From NCBI GenBank assembly GCA_021780075.1, contig JAJXZL010000016.1:1-60749 (forward strand): a stretch of 60,749 nucleotides of DNA, read 5' to 3'. Of this stretch, positions 16,442-23,997 are shown in pieces. Position 1 is the stretch's first letter; every line of letters starts with the position of its first letter. A model generated the notes under the pieces. That model saw nothing but the letters and a program-made list of their open reading frames with translations, was not told the origin of the DNA and did not search any database. A program made the position numbers and the translations under genes. This stretch comes from Acidobacteriota bacterium (GTDB lineage Bacteria > Acidobacteriota > Terriglobia > Terriglobales > Acidobacteriaceae).

Positions 16442-18592
16442 ATGCAGATTCCGGCTCGCATCCTTCCGCGCATCGCCTGCGCCGCTTTCGTCCTCTCGCC
16501 TCTGTGCATCGCCGCCGCGCAAACTGCCCCTGCACCGCAGCCGCATTTCCCCACCACGGACGATCTCCGCCACTTCAAGGCCATCTCTGCACCGCAGCTC
16601 TCGCCTGACGGCAAGCAGGCGCTCTTCACCGTCGCTGACAGCACCGCCGACGGCGGCAAGACCCACCTTTGGCTCGTGCCCGTTTCCGGATCAGAATCCG
16701 CACGCCAGCTTACCTTTTCGCCGCCCTCTGACAAGCGCGGTGAGCACAGCGCCCAATGGTCCCCCGACGGCACAGCCATCTTCTTTCTCGCCAAACGTGG
16801 CGAGCAAACGCAGCTCTTCCGTCTCGACCTGCGCGGCGGCGAGGCTGTTCCTTACGATCTCAAGATTCTGCCGCCCGTCGATGAATCCAAAGAGAAAAAC
16901 GCCATCCCTCCGCCCGGAGCGGAGAGCAAGCCCGCCGACAAGAACGCAAAGCCCGCCACCCCCGAGCCATTGCCCATCGACGTTTCCGGCTATGCGCTCT
17001 CCGCCGACGGAAAGTGGCTTGCAGTCTGGGCACACGATCCCCAAACCCCCGGCGAAAAGAAGCAGAAAGACGCCAAGGCCGACGCATCTTGGGTCAACCA
17101 CGAGCAGCACCTCACGCGCCTCTACCTCGCCGCGCTCAAGCTCGACGGCTCCCTCGACGGCAGTCTCAAACCCATCGCCGTAGCGCCCAACGTCCAGCGC
17201 GCCGTCTGGTCCCCCGCAACAAACCGCATGCTCGTCTTCACTGAAGCGCCCAACGAAGCCTCCGATCTCGGCCCGGCCAGTGCCGCCTGGCTCGTGGATG
17301 CTGCTACTCCCGCCACGCCCGCGAAGCTCGACAGCATTCCCGCCACCGTGCGCACCGGCGCATTCACTCCCGACGGCAGCCAGATCATCTTTGCCGCGCA
17401 AACACCCGACGACGCCCCTCCCGGCTACGAAGAGCTCTTCGCGCTTCCCGCCGCCGGCACAGGCACGCCCATCCGCCTTGCCTCCGGCTTCGCTGGCCAG
17501 CTCGGTGCAGATGTTCAATTCACCTCGGAAGGCGCGCTCGTCGCTCCCGCCGCCATCGGCACCCGCATCACCGCCGTGCGCATCGCCCTCAACGCTAAAA
17601 CGCCCCCAGTTCCCATCGACCTCGGCGCAACCGTCATCGCCGGTCTCACCAGCAACCACAACCGCTCCGGCTGGCTCTGGATCGACGACTCCGGCGGCCG
17701 CGAAGCTCGTCTCTGCTATGCCAAGAATCTCGGCGAGCCCTGCACCACGCTGCCCACGCCCTCACTCGCTCCCGCCCATCTGCGCACCATCGCACCGCAG
17801 CTCGTCCGCTGGCAGAGCGGCAAATTCACCATCGAGGGCCTGCTCTACCTCCCGCCCGTCACCGGCGCGGCCAAAGTCCCGCTCATCGTGGACGTGCATG
17901 GCGGCCCCATGGGCGCATGGGAAGACCGCAACGACCCCTTTGCCGCCTTTATCATCGGTCACGGATGGGCCATTCTCCGTCCCAACCCCCGCGGCTCATC
18001 CAACTACGGAGCCCCATTCGCCGCGGCCAACAAGAACGACCTCGGCGGCGGCGACTTCCGCGACATCATGGCCGGTGTGGACGCCGTGCTGGCCAAATAT
18101 CCCATTGACCCCAACCGCCTCGCCCTCATGGGCTACAGTTACGGCGGAGAAATGGCCGCTTTCGCCGAGGGCAAAACCACCCGATTCAAAGCCATCGTCA
18201 GTTGCGCCCCGGTCACTGACCAGTTCAGCGAGTACGGCACTGAAAGCGGCTCCTGGTACGACCGCTGGTACTTCGGCCAGCCTTGGCTGCGCATGCAGGA
18301 CGCCTGGCGGCAAAGCCCGCTCTCCGGCGTCGCCCAGGCCAAAACGCCCTTCCTGCTCATCCAGGGCCAGAGCGACACCACCGACCCCCTCGGCCAGTCC
18401 CAGGAGATGTACCGCGCCCTCCGCCAGCAAGGCGTCCCCGTCGAGTTCGTCACCTATCCCCGCGAAGATCACGGCCCGCTTGCCATGGGTATTTACGGCC
18501 GCCCGTCGCCCGAGCCCTGGCACGGCTACGACGCCCGCCAGCGCATCATCGACTTCCTCCAGAAAGCCCTCGGCGAGCCCATCCAGCCATAG
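16442..18592 (+). CDS. secreted S9 (prolyl oligopeptidase family) peptidase
   Basis: A 716-residue exported serine peptidase. The signal peptide (about 1-27, hydrophobic core ACAAFVLSPLCIAAA, cleavage near AAAQT) is followed by a beta-propeller with repeated PD40-type blocks (SPDGKQALF, SPDGTAIFF, SADGKWLAV, TPDGSQIIF) over about 35-460. The C-terminal alpha/beta-hydrolase domain (about 465-715) holds the catalytic triad S566 (GYSYGGEM), D645 (GQSDTTDP) and H677 (REDHGP). This fits the S9C acylaminoacyl/dipeptidyl peptidase branch, cleaving short peptides in the periplasm. Start at 16442 because the signal peptide begins there. A second, partial copy of its last codons lies at 19720, marking a tandem duplication. 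Confidence 0.9.
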   Translation: MQIPARILPRIACAAFVLSPLCIAAAQTAPAPQPHFPTTDDLRHFKAISAPQLSPDGKQALFTVADSTADGGKTHLWLVPVSGSESARQLTFSPPSDKRGEHSAQWSPDGTAIFFLAKRGEQTQLFRLDLRGGEAVPYDLKILPPVDESKEKNAIPPPGAESKPADKNAKPATPEPLPIDVSGYALSADGKWLAVWAHDPQTPGEKKQKDAKADASWVNHEQHLTRLYLAALKLDGSLDGSLKPIAVAPNVQRAVWSPATNRMLVFTEAPNEASDLGPASAAWLVDAATPATPAKLDSIPATVRTGAFTPDGSQIIFAAQTPDDAPPGYEELFALPAAGTGTPIRLASGFAGQLGADVQFTSEGALVAPAAIGTRITAVRIALNAKTPPVPIDLGATVIAGLTSNHNRSGWLWIDDSGGREARLCYAKNLGEPCTTLPTPSLAPAHLRTIAPQLVRWQSGKFTIEGLLYLPPVTGAAKVPLIVDVHGGPMGAWEDRNDPFAAFIIGHGWAILRPNPRGSSNYGAPFAAANKNDLGGGDFRDIMAGVDAVLAKYPIDPNRLALMGYSYGGEMAAFAEGKTTRFKAIVSCAPVTDQFSEYGTESGSWYDRWYFGQPWLRMQDAWRQSPLSGVAQAKTPFLLIQGQSDTTDPLGQSQEMYRALRQQGVPVEFVTYPREDHGPLAMGIYGRPSPEPWHGYDARQRIIDFLQKALGEPIQP

Positions 18593-19637
18593 GACCCCCA
18601 TGCTCATGCTCAAGCCAGAAAGTTCACGAAGATGCTGTCTGGCTTGATTCCCGCAGAAAATCGCGAATTGTCACATCTCGTTGGCCTGCAAATCGTGCAT
18701 AATGCTTTTTCCCGCGGTGCCGCGATCTGGCGCATCGGAAAGTGCGAGCCCGCTGGGTGAGCAGGCTCGCATGAACGCACGCGGGTTGTTTTGCTGGCTT
18801 TTCTTATCTCTTTTCGTTGCGCCTGGCCTCTGCGGTTGTCACCCGGTGATTGATCCGGCCAAGGCGATCGCCACTAACGCCGATGGCAAATTGATTGCAC
18901 CGCCAGCGTCGCCGCTTGTCGGCACCACCACCAGGCAGCAAGTGGAGCAGCTCTATCATGGCTACCGCGTGGATTGCGGAGTCCCAGCTCTCTACTGGGC
19001 GCGTGTATATAGATCTGACAGCAAGTTTCCTCTCGTACGCAACGGCGACGGTCGCCTGTGGGGATGGTTCAATGTGGTGACCGCATTTGACTCCAATGGA
19101 GTGACGCAATCGGTCAATGCCTTTTCGGATGAGAAACTGATAGATGAAGTCGCGTCCATGTTCAGCCAGGGACAACTACCCGCGCTCGATTTTGCGGTTC
19201 CGGCCAAATTGGAAGCAGAGCGTGATCCCATCTTTGCATCTTCTCTCCGGGCGGACGAATTGCAGGTCAAGGTTGTGATAGCAGGGACAAACCTCACCAT
19301 CTCCGAAACCATTCCCGGCAAACGGATACCTCAGAAGCAAGCTCATCTCGCAACGGTTGTTGTTCCACGGACGCATATCCGCCGCATCTTGATTGACAGT
19401 CAACAACTTGATTGGCGCCCGAGCGACAGAACGCTCCTTGTCTTCATGAGATTCGAGCGGAAAACTGAGCTCGGCTCATACCTTGACTTCAAGATGCAGT
19501 TTTCGGATGCGCTGACCCTTGCTCGCTGGGTGGCTCAAACATCCTCTGGGCACCTCAAGGATAACCAGCCCCCTGCGCGATCTAATTCAGCGAGTGCGCC
19601 CCACCCCTCGTTCAAAGCGGCCGCGCCGGCACAATAA
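18512..19637 (+). repeat. tandem duplication, copy 1
   Basis: Runs from the last 80 bases of the S9 gene through a conserved leader and the first lipoprotein gene. The leader and 5' coding part (18681-18805) are nearly identical to 19829-19954, including TTGGCCTGCAAATCGTGCAT and the whole stretch to MNARGLFCWLFLSLFVAP. Confidence 0.8.
18771..19637 (+). CDS. hypothetical lipoprotein, tandem paralogue 1
   Basis: A 288-residue predicted lipoprotein. The signal sequence MNARGLFCWLFLSLFVAP ends in LCGC, so C23 would be lipidated. I recognise no domain. The mature part has a conserved TTRQQVEQLYHGYRVDCGV block (about 50-68), reminiscent of small outer-membrane SmpA/BamE-like repeats but too weak to claim, and several short beta-rich segments. 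The paralogue 1.1 kb downstream shares the leader and signal peptide almost exactly, while the mature parts diverge. No clear ribosome binding site is seen before the ATG; the frame is open 30 codons further upstream inside the conserved leader. GC content is lower than in neighbouring genes. Function unknown. Confidence 0.7.
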   Translation: MNARGLFCWLFLSLFVAPGLCGCHPVIDPAKAIATNADGKLIAPPASPLVGTTTRQQVEQLYHGYRVDCGVPALYWARVYRSDSKFPLVRNGDGRLWGWFNVVTAFDSNGVTQSVNAFSDEKLIDEVASMFSQGQLPALDFAVPAKLEAERDPIFASSLRADELQVKVVIAGTNLTISETIPGKRIPQKQAHLATVVVPRTHIRRILIDSQQLDWRPSDRTLLVFMRFERKTELGSYLDFKMQFSDALTLARWVAQTSSGHLKDNQPPARSNSASAPHPSFKAAAPAQ

Positions 19638-19719
19638 TCGCGCTTGCGACTCTGCGGATTCCAACAGCGGCAGTTGACCTGCAACCCGCGCTCCTGCTGG
19701 AAATGCGCTCTCCCGCCAT

Positions 19720-20744
19720 GAGCCCTGGCACGGCTACGATGCCTGTCGGCCTTAGCCTTGCAGCAGAATCCGGGGCCAGTATGTTCGCTAGAATCTTTCT
19801 CCGTAAAAATTGGAAATCATCACATTCCGTTGGCCTGCAAATCGTGCATAATGCTTCTTCCCGCGGTGCCGCGATCCGGCGCATCGGAAAGTGCGAGCCC
19901 GTGGAAAGAGAAGGCTCGCATGAACGCACGCGGGTTGTTTTGCTGGCTTTTCTTATCGCTTTTCGTTGCGCCTTGCCTCTGTGGTTGTCTCATGATTGGG
20001 GCCAGGGCCAAGCCAATTGCCAGAGACACCGGCGGCAGATTAACTGCTTCCCCCACTGCGCCGATCGTCGGAACGACCACGCGGCAGCAAGTGGAGCAGC
20101 TCTATCACAACTTCCGCGTGGACTCCGGAGTGTCAACGCTCTACTGGGCGCGTTTGAACCGCTCTGACAGCAGAATTGTTTTCGATGGAATCCCCAGTGG
20201 CCGCGTCTGGAATTTCTACAACGTGGTGGCTACCTTTGATTCCAGGCAGGTCGTGCAGTCGGTAAATACCTTCCCGGATCAGTCCTTGATGAAAGAGGTC
20301 GCGTCCATGATCAAGCAAGGACAACTGCCCTCGCTCGACTTTGCTGTTCCGGTCAAATTGGACGCAGATCGTTATCCCCTTAACGCAGATGAACACTCTC
20401 TCGGGTCAGACGAATTGCCCGTCAAGGTTGAGTTATCGCCGTCGGACCTCACCCTCTCCGCGACCATCCCCGGAAAGTGGATATCCTGGAGGTCTGCCCA
20501 TCCCGCGACGGTCGTCATTCCACGACAGCAAGTGCAAAGCATGGATATGGGCAGTGGCCAGGCAGAATGGCATCTGAGCGATAGAACGATCCAGGTCTTT
20601 GTTCGGTTCAAGCCGGAAACGCAACTTGGCTCGATCATTGCGTTTAGCACCACGTTGGCTGACGCGCTTACCCTCGCCCGCTGGATGGCGCAGACGAGCG
20701 TGCCGCCAGTTACCACGCCCTTGCCTCCATCACCCCGCCCCTGA
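19720..20744 (+). repeat. tandem duplication, copy 2
   Basis: Begins with a remnant of the S9 3' end (GAGCCCTGGCACGGCTACGA at 19720, also at 18512), loses about 60 bases relative to copy 1, then repeats the leader (19829) and the lipoprotein gene. The offset is about 1208 bases at the S9 remnant and 1149 at the start codons. Confidence 0.8.
19920..20744 (+). CDS. hypothetical lipoprotein, tandem paralogue 2
   Basis: A 274-residue predicted lipoprotein, paralogous to the one at 18771 over its full length. The signal peptide is the same apart from LFVAPCLCGC, with C23 the lipidation site. The conserved block is TTRQQVEQLYHNFRVDSGV; later shared motifs include ALYWAR/TLYWAR, AFSDEKLIDEVASM versus TFPDQSLMKEVASM, LTISETIPGK versus LTLSATIPGK, and DALTLARW near the end. 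The signal peptide and upstream DNA are better conserved than the mature protein, which points to divergence or selection after duplication. No known domain; the role is unknown. Confidence 0.7.
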   Translation: MNARGLFCWLFLSLFVAPCLCGCLMIGARAKPIARDTGGRLTASPTAPIVGTTTRQQVEQLYHNFRVDSGVSTLYWARLNRSDSRIVFDGIPSGRVWNFYNVVATFDSRQVVQSVNTFPDQSLMKEVASMIKQGQLPSLDFAVPVKLDADRYPLNADEHSLGSDELPVKVELSPSDLTLSATIPGKWISWRSAHPATVVIPRQQVQSMDMGSGQAEWHLSDRTIQVFVRFKPETQLGSIIAFSTTLADALTLARWMAQTSVPPVTTPLPPSPRP

Positions 20745-20971
20745 TGGAGCACCAGAGCCCCTCAGACGTCCACGGACTCGCGCTTCACAAGGCCCACCCC
20801 CTCTGCCGAGAAGACACGCCTCTATCACGTTGACTCGCAGCGCCTTTCCGCCAAACCCATAGCCGCCGCGCCCATCTTGCGGTATACTGACCAAAGCGCC
20901 AAAAGGGCAGGGAAATGCCTGTTCAACGGCGCTTGGACCGGCCTCCAAGCCCCTCCAAAACGAGAAGAAAA

Positions 20972-21169
20972 ATGCCCAAGTTGAAGACCCATACGGGCGC
21001 GGCCAAGCGCTTCAAGAAGACTGGCACCGGCAAAATCAAGCGGGGCCAGACGAAGACGCGGCACATCCTTTCGTCCAAATCTCCCAAGGTCAAGCGCAAG
21101 CTCGGCAAAATCGTGCTTGTGTCTGACGGAGATCACGCAAAGGTCGCGCGCATGATTCCCTACGCCTGA
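20972..21169 (+). CDS. rpmI: 50S ribosomal protein L35
   Basis: A 65-residue, very basic protein, [19 protein letters not shown] being the standard L35 start; [15 protein letters not shown] follows. It is part of the large ribosomal subunit. The ATG at 20972 follows GAGAAG. TATACT at 20883-20888 could be the -10 of its own promoter, which would make sense because infC, normally directly upstream, is separated here by the S9 and lipoprotein genes. rplT follows after an unusually long 212-base spacer. Confidence 0.95.
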   Translation: MPKLKTHTGAAKRFKKTGTGKIKRGQTKTRHILSSKSPKVKRKLGKIVLVSDGDHAKVARMIPYA

Positions 21170-21205
21170 TGGCTGTGCCGCTGCCCGTTAGGGCACGCGG
21201 CGCTT

Positions 21206-21240
21206 CCGGGCCCCAGCGAACGCGTTGCGCGGGCCCCCGG
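21206..21240 (+). other. stable hairpin in the rpmI-rplT spacer
   Basis: The 212-base spacer contains a GC-rich imperfect dyad centred on AACGCGTT: CCGGGCCCCAGCG pairs with GCGCGGGCCCCCGG allowing small bulges. A second stem, GCCGC-TGCCC with GGGCA-GCGGC, lies just before it (about 21177-21203). Such structure could be an L20 autoregulatory site or an RNA processing site; this is inference. Confidence 0.5.
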
Positions 21241-21381
21241 CAGACCAGGATGTTTCAACCTGAGTCCGTCGAGACATCAAGGCTTGTATGAGCGTGTGAA
21301 GAGGCTCACCGCGCCGCCCCCAAAAGGCCGCGCCTCCTGCCTCCAGCCGCCTGACTGTCGAACGCTAAATGGAGAAGCACC

Positions 21382-21750
21382 ATGCCTCGTGTAAAACGTA
21401 GTACCAAGCGGAGTGACCGCCGCAAAAAGATTCTCAAAAGGGCTAGCGGATACTTCCTTACGAAGTCCAAGCTCTACCAGGCAGCCCAGGAAGCCGTCGA
21501 GCGCGGCCTCAAGTTCGCCTACACCGGCCGCCGCCAGAAGAAGCGCCAGTTCCGTTCCCTGTGGATTGTCCGCATCTCCGCCGCCGCCAAGCTCAACGGC
21601 ACCAGCTACTCGCAGTTCATCAACGGACTCAAGAAGGCTGGCATCGAGCTCGACCGCAAGGTCCTCGCCGACATCGCCGTCAAGGACGCCGCCGGCTTCA
21701 CCGACCTTGCCAACAAGGCCAAAGCCGCCCTCGCCACCAAGGCCGCGTAG
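21382..21750 (+). CDS. rplT: 50S ribosomal protein L20
   Basis: A 122-residue basic protein beginning [19 protein letters not shown], with the typical [17 protein letters not shown] core and [22 protein letters not shown]20 binds 23S rRNA early in 50S assembly and in several bacteria represses the infC-rpmI-rplT mRNA. GGAGAAG precedes the ATG by 5 bases. The gene ends in a strong terminator (21780-21807) that appears to have been copied several times downstream. Confidence 0.96.
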   Translation: MPRVKRSTKRSDRRKKILKRASGYFLTKSKLYQAAQEAVERGLKFAYTGRRQKKRQFRSLWIVRISAAAKLNGTSYSQFINGLKKAGIELDRKVLADIAVKDAAGFTDLANKAKAALATKAA

Positions 21751-21779
21751 CGGAAACAATCCAGTAGCAAGCACACAGC

Positions 21780-21807
21780 AAAAGCCCCGGAACAATCCGG
21801 GGCTTTT
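21780..21807 (+). terminator. intrinsic terminator of rplT (founder of a repeated hairpin)
   Basis: AAAAGCCCCGGA and TCCGGGGCTTTT form a perfect 12-bp stem around ACAA. The same hairpin, with its neighbouring bases, recurs at 21921-21945, 22575-22602 and 22711-22738. Confidence 0.92.
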
Positions 21808-22036
21808 GCATTGCCACTTTCCTACCTCCCACGTCGCTGTCATCTTGAGCGCAGGTCGCCTCCAGGCGACCGAAGTCGAAAGATCTGCGGTTGCTTTTGT
21901 GCGGCTGCCACCAGCCCACGAGCCCCGGAGCAATCCGGGGCTTTTGCATTGCCACTTTCCTACCTCCCACGTCGCTGTCATCTTGAGCGCAGGTCGCCCG
22001 CAGGCGACCGAAGTCGAAAGATCTGCGGTTGCCTTT
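21780..22036 (+). repeat. tandem hairpin + REP-like array, left part (T1-R1-T2-R2)
   Basis: Two copies of a 138-base unit. Each has the terminator hairpin (T), a spacer starting GCATTGCCACTTTCCTACCT, and a REP-like element (R) from TCATCTTGAGCGCAGGTCGC to GATCTGCGGTTGC. R1 is at 21838-21895 and R2 at 21976-22033. R has an internal 8-bp palindrome (GGTCGCC..GGCGACC) with a varying loop. R2 ends only a few bases before the end of the GIY-YIG gene. Confidence 0.85.
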
Positions 22037-22040
22037 GAAT

Positions 22041-22379
22041 TCAGGAATTCATCCGATCCGATGCCCGTTTCAGGTCCGCGGGCTCCACGTCATACCAGTC
22101 TCTGCTCAAATCCACCCACGCCGGTTTGGTCTTCTCAATCAGCGCAATCTTCTTCTCGCGCCGCCATCCTTTCAGTTGCTTTTCGCGGGCAATGGCATCG
22201 CGAATCTCCTGATGCGTCTCGAACCAGACAAGCCGGTCGCAGTTGTAGCGCTCGGTAAAGCCGTCATGCTCCTTCCATTTGTGCTCAAACACGCGCTTTT
22301 GCAGGTCTGAGGTAACGCCGATGTAGAGCGTATGGCTCCGGCTCGCCACAATGTAGGTGAAGTAGGCTCGTCCCCGCAT
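22041..22379 (-). CDS. GIY-YIG family endonuclease, single domain
   Basis: A 112-residue protein whose first part is a GIY-YIG nuclease domain: YFTYIVASRSHTLYIGVTSD gives the two-strand signature (F-T-Y ... L-Y-I-G), R29 is the conserved arginine in LQKRVFEHK, and E75 in the AIAREKQLKGWRREKKI helix is the expected metal-binding glutamate. It is the short stand-alone type often annotated UPF0213-like. The gene sits within an array of repeats: R2 (plus orientation) ends at the stop codon and an inverted R copy lies 42-89 bases upstream of the start, so the gene is bracketed by inverted repeats. Mobility of this cassette, or a role of the nuclease in spreading the repeat, is inference. Confidence 0.88.
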   Translation of the reverse strand: MRGRAYFTYIVASRSHTLYIGVTSDLQKRVFEHKWKEHDGFTERYNCDRLVWFETHQEIRDAIAREKQLKGWRREKKIALIEKTKPAWVDLSRDWYDVEPADLKRASDRMNS

Positions 22380-22420
22380 GGTCCGGATGATAAATGTCCG
22401 ACACTCCCGCCAGCGTCAGA

Positions 22421-22468
22421 GAGACAACCACAGATCTTTCGACTCCGCTGCGCCCCGCTCAAGATGAC
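22421..22468 (-). repeat. inverted copy of the REP-like element
   Basis: Read on the minus strand it is TCATCTTGAGCGGGGCGCAG followed by CGGAGTCGAAAGATCTGTGG, matching R elements at both ends but without their internal palindrome. Together with R2 it forms inverted flanks around the GIY-YIG gene. Confidence 0.8.
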
Positions 22469-22497
22469 TACGGCCCCATTGCATCCATCCCCACCGT

Positions 22498-22738
22498 GTC
22501 ATCTTGAGCGCAGGTCGCCCTCAGGCGACCGAAGTCGAAAGATCTGCGGTTGCCTTGTGCACCTGCCACCAGCAAAAAGCCCCGGAACAATCCGGGGCTT
22601 TTGCATTGCCACTTTGCCACCCCCGCCACACCGCTTGTCATCTTGAGCGACTGGAGCGCAGCGCAGGAAGCCGAAAGATCTGCGGTTGCCTTGTGCAGCT
22701 GCCACCAGCCAAAAGCCCCGGAACAATCCGGGGCTTTT
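22498..22738 (+). repeat. tandem hairpin + REP-like array, right part (R3-T3-R4-T4)
   Basis: R3 (22498-22555), hairpin T3 (22575-22602), R4 (22637-22692, internal part divergent) and hairpin T4 (22711-22738). The pieces between R and T (TGTGCACCTGCCACCAGC and TGTGCAGCTGCCACCAGCC) match the one after R1, so this is a continuation of the left array interrupted by the GIY-YIG cassette. T4 also serves as terminator-like hairpin for the convergent gene at 22763. Confidence 0.85.
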
Positions 22739-22762
22739 GCTTTTCACTTTTGACTTCTTTAC

Positions 22763-23494
22763 TCACTCCGGCCGCAGCACCAGCTTGTCATACAGCCCGC
22801 CCACAATCGCTCCCACCGTCACAGCCGCCAGAGCAACATAGCCCGCTTCAATCACAAACAGCGCATGCGGCAGCCGTGCAATGCCAAACCAGCTCGCCGC
22901 AATCAGGGCCCCGCCCAGCAGCACAGCCATCAGTACCCCCTGCAGCACGCCTTTGCGGTGCGACACGGCCAGCAGCCACGCCACCCCGTAGGCGAACAGC
23001 AGGCATACCGCTGCCGTCAGCAGATGCGGCGAGAGCCACCACACAATCTGCTTCACCTGCGCCTGCGTCAATCCAACGGCCTGCATCCACTCCGCGCGGA
23101 ACATGTAGTGCGAATGCCAGATGGCTCCCACGTACCAGGCCACAAACGCCGCCAGAAGCACGGGCAGGTGGTAGATCTGTTTCCTTCCTGCCTTTACTTT
23201 GCCTTCTTTGTAGGGCTCTGCCTCCACCGCCGCGGCCAGGCAATCCTGGTCGCACTGCGAGCGTTCCGGCCAGCGCGTACAGTCGCACAAACGCAAGCGG
23301 GGACTCGCCTCCGTGGCGGTCGCTGCTGCATGCCGCAGATCGATGTTCACCACGGCCGGCCGATGGTCTTCGGGGCAGGTCACCGGCCGGCCGCCCGAAT
23401 ACCGCTCATAGATCGCACGGCGCCAGAATGCGCCCAGAAGCAGAAGAAAGGAGACAACCACCAGAAAGAGCACGAGCCAGATGAGGAAGACCAT
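22763..23494 (-). CDS. membrane protein with Cys-rich N-terminus and DUF1761-like C-terminus
   Basis: A 243-residue protein. One TM helix at about 3-22 is followed by a soluble Cys-containing stretch (VTCPEDHRPAVVNIDLRHAA; LRLCDCTRWPERSQCDQDC, about 38-88), which could bind a metal, then four TM helices (about 110-235). The region VAWYVGAIWHSHYMF...EWMQAVGLTQAQVKQI resembles the DUF1761 family, and IVGGLYDKLVLR is its usual end. No function is known. The start at 23494 is followed by a hydrophobic helix. It is transcribed towards the repeat array, whose last hairpin would terminate it. Confidence 0.65.
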   Translation of the reverse strand: MVFLIWLVLFLVVVSFLLLLGAFWRRAIYERYSGGRPVTCPEDHRPAVVNIDLRHAAATATEASPRLRLCDCTRWPERSQCDQDCLAAAVEAEPYKEGKVKAGRKQIYHLPVLLAAFVAWYVGAIWHSHYMFRAEWMQAVGLTQAQVKQIVWWLSPHLLTAAVCLLFAYGVAWLLAVSHRKGVLQGVLMAVLLGGALIAASWFGIARLPHALFVIEAGYVALAAVTVGAIVGGLYDKLVLRPE

Positions 23495-23832
23495 GGCCCA
23501 CCACCTTTCGGCCCGAAGTCTGCCCCCTCGTAGAAATACTTTCAGTGATCTCCATCACATTTGCCGCAACCTGTAGGAATGTCTGCCGGGTACCTCGCAC
23601 CCCAGCTCTAGCCTCCCAGCCCCCGAATCAGGCGCCCGGCCCAGTTCCGCTCCACCACGAGCAATGGGTGCCCCCCGGTCTCGCTTCTGAGACTTGAGAC
23701 TTGGGAATCCATCCCATCCACCCGCAAAGAAATCCCGTCCCGAATGTGCAGATTATTTCTCCCAACTGTGCATACTTAAATCAAGCCAACCTCCGCGCTC
23801 TCTCTAGCCCAGCCAGGCGAAGCAGTTGTCTG

Positions 23833-23866
23833 CCCACCCCCCTACCCCCCTACCCCCCACCCCCCT
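23833..23866 (-). other. four-run G-quadruplex motif upstream of pheS
   Basis: The plus strand carries CCACCCCCCTACCCCCCTAC and CCCCCACCCCCC in succession, so the minus strand has at least four runs of five to six G separated by 1-2 bases. It lies about 130 bases before pheS in the 503-base region 23495-23997. The remainder of that region shows no gene; TTGATT...GATAAC near 23974-23994 is a weak promoter candidate. Confidence 0.6.
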
Positions 23867-23997
23867 TTCTTAAAATTTGCGATTTTCCACAGAGGGCTTG
23901 CAGATCATTTCCTCCCTTGATGCGCGTTACTTTCCTGCGCACGGCAACGCACGTGCGCACGCGCCGCGCCAGCCTTGATTTATCCTGTTGATAACGC

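Noticed and set aside
15879..17183. 434-codon plus-strand frame over infC and the S9 peptidase gene
   Set aside because: Ser/Pro/Arg-only composition typical of an out-of-frame reading; it cuts across a terminator and two real genes.
21780..22738. CRISPR array
   Set aside because: The repeats are 50-60 bases with hairpin terminators between them, the spacers are similar to each other, and no cas genes are near.
23495..23997. Phe leader peptide/attenuator or T-box before pheS
   Set aside because: No run of Phe codons in a short ORF, no T-box consensus and no terminator/antiterminator pair visible.
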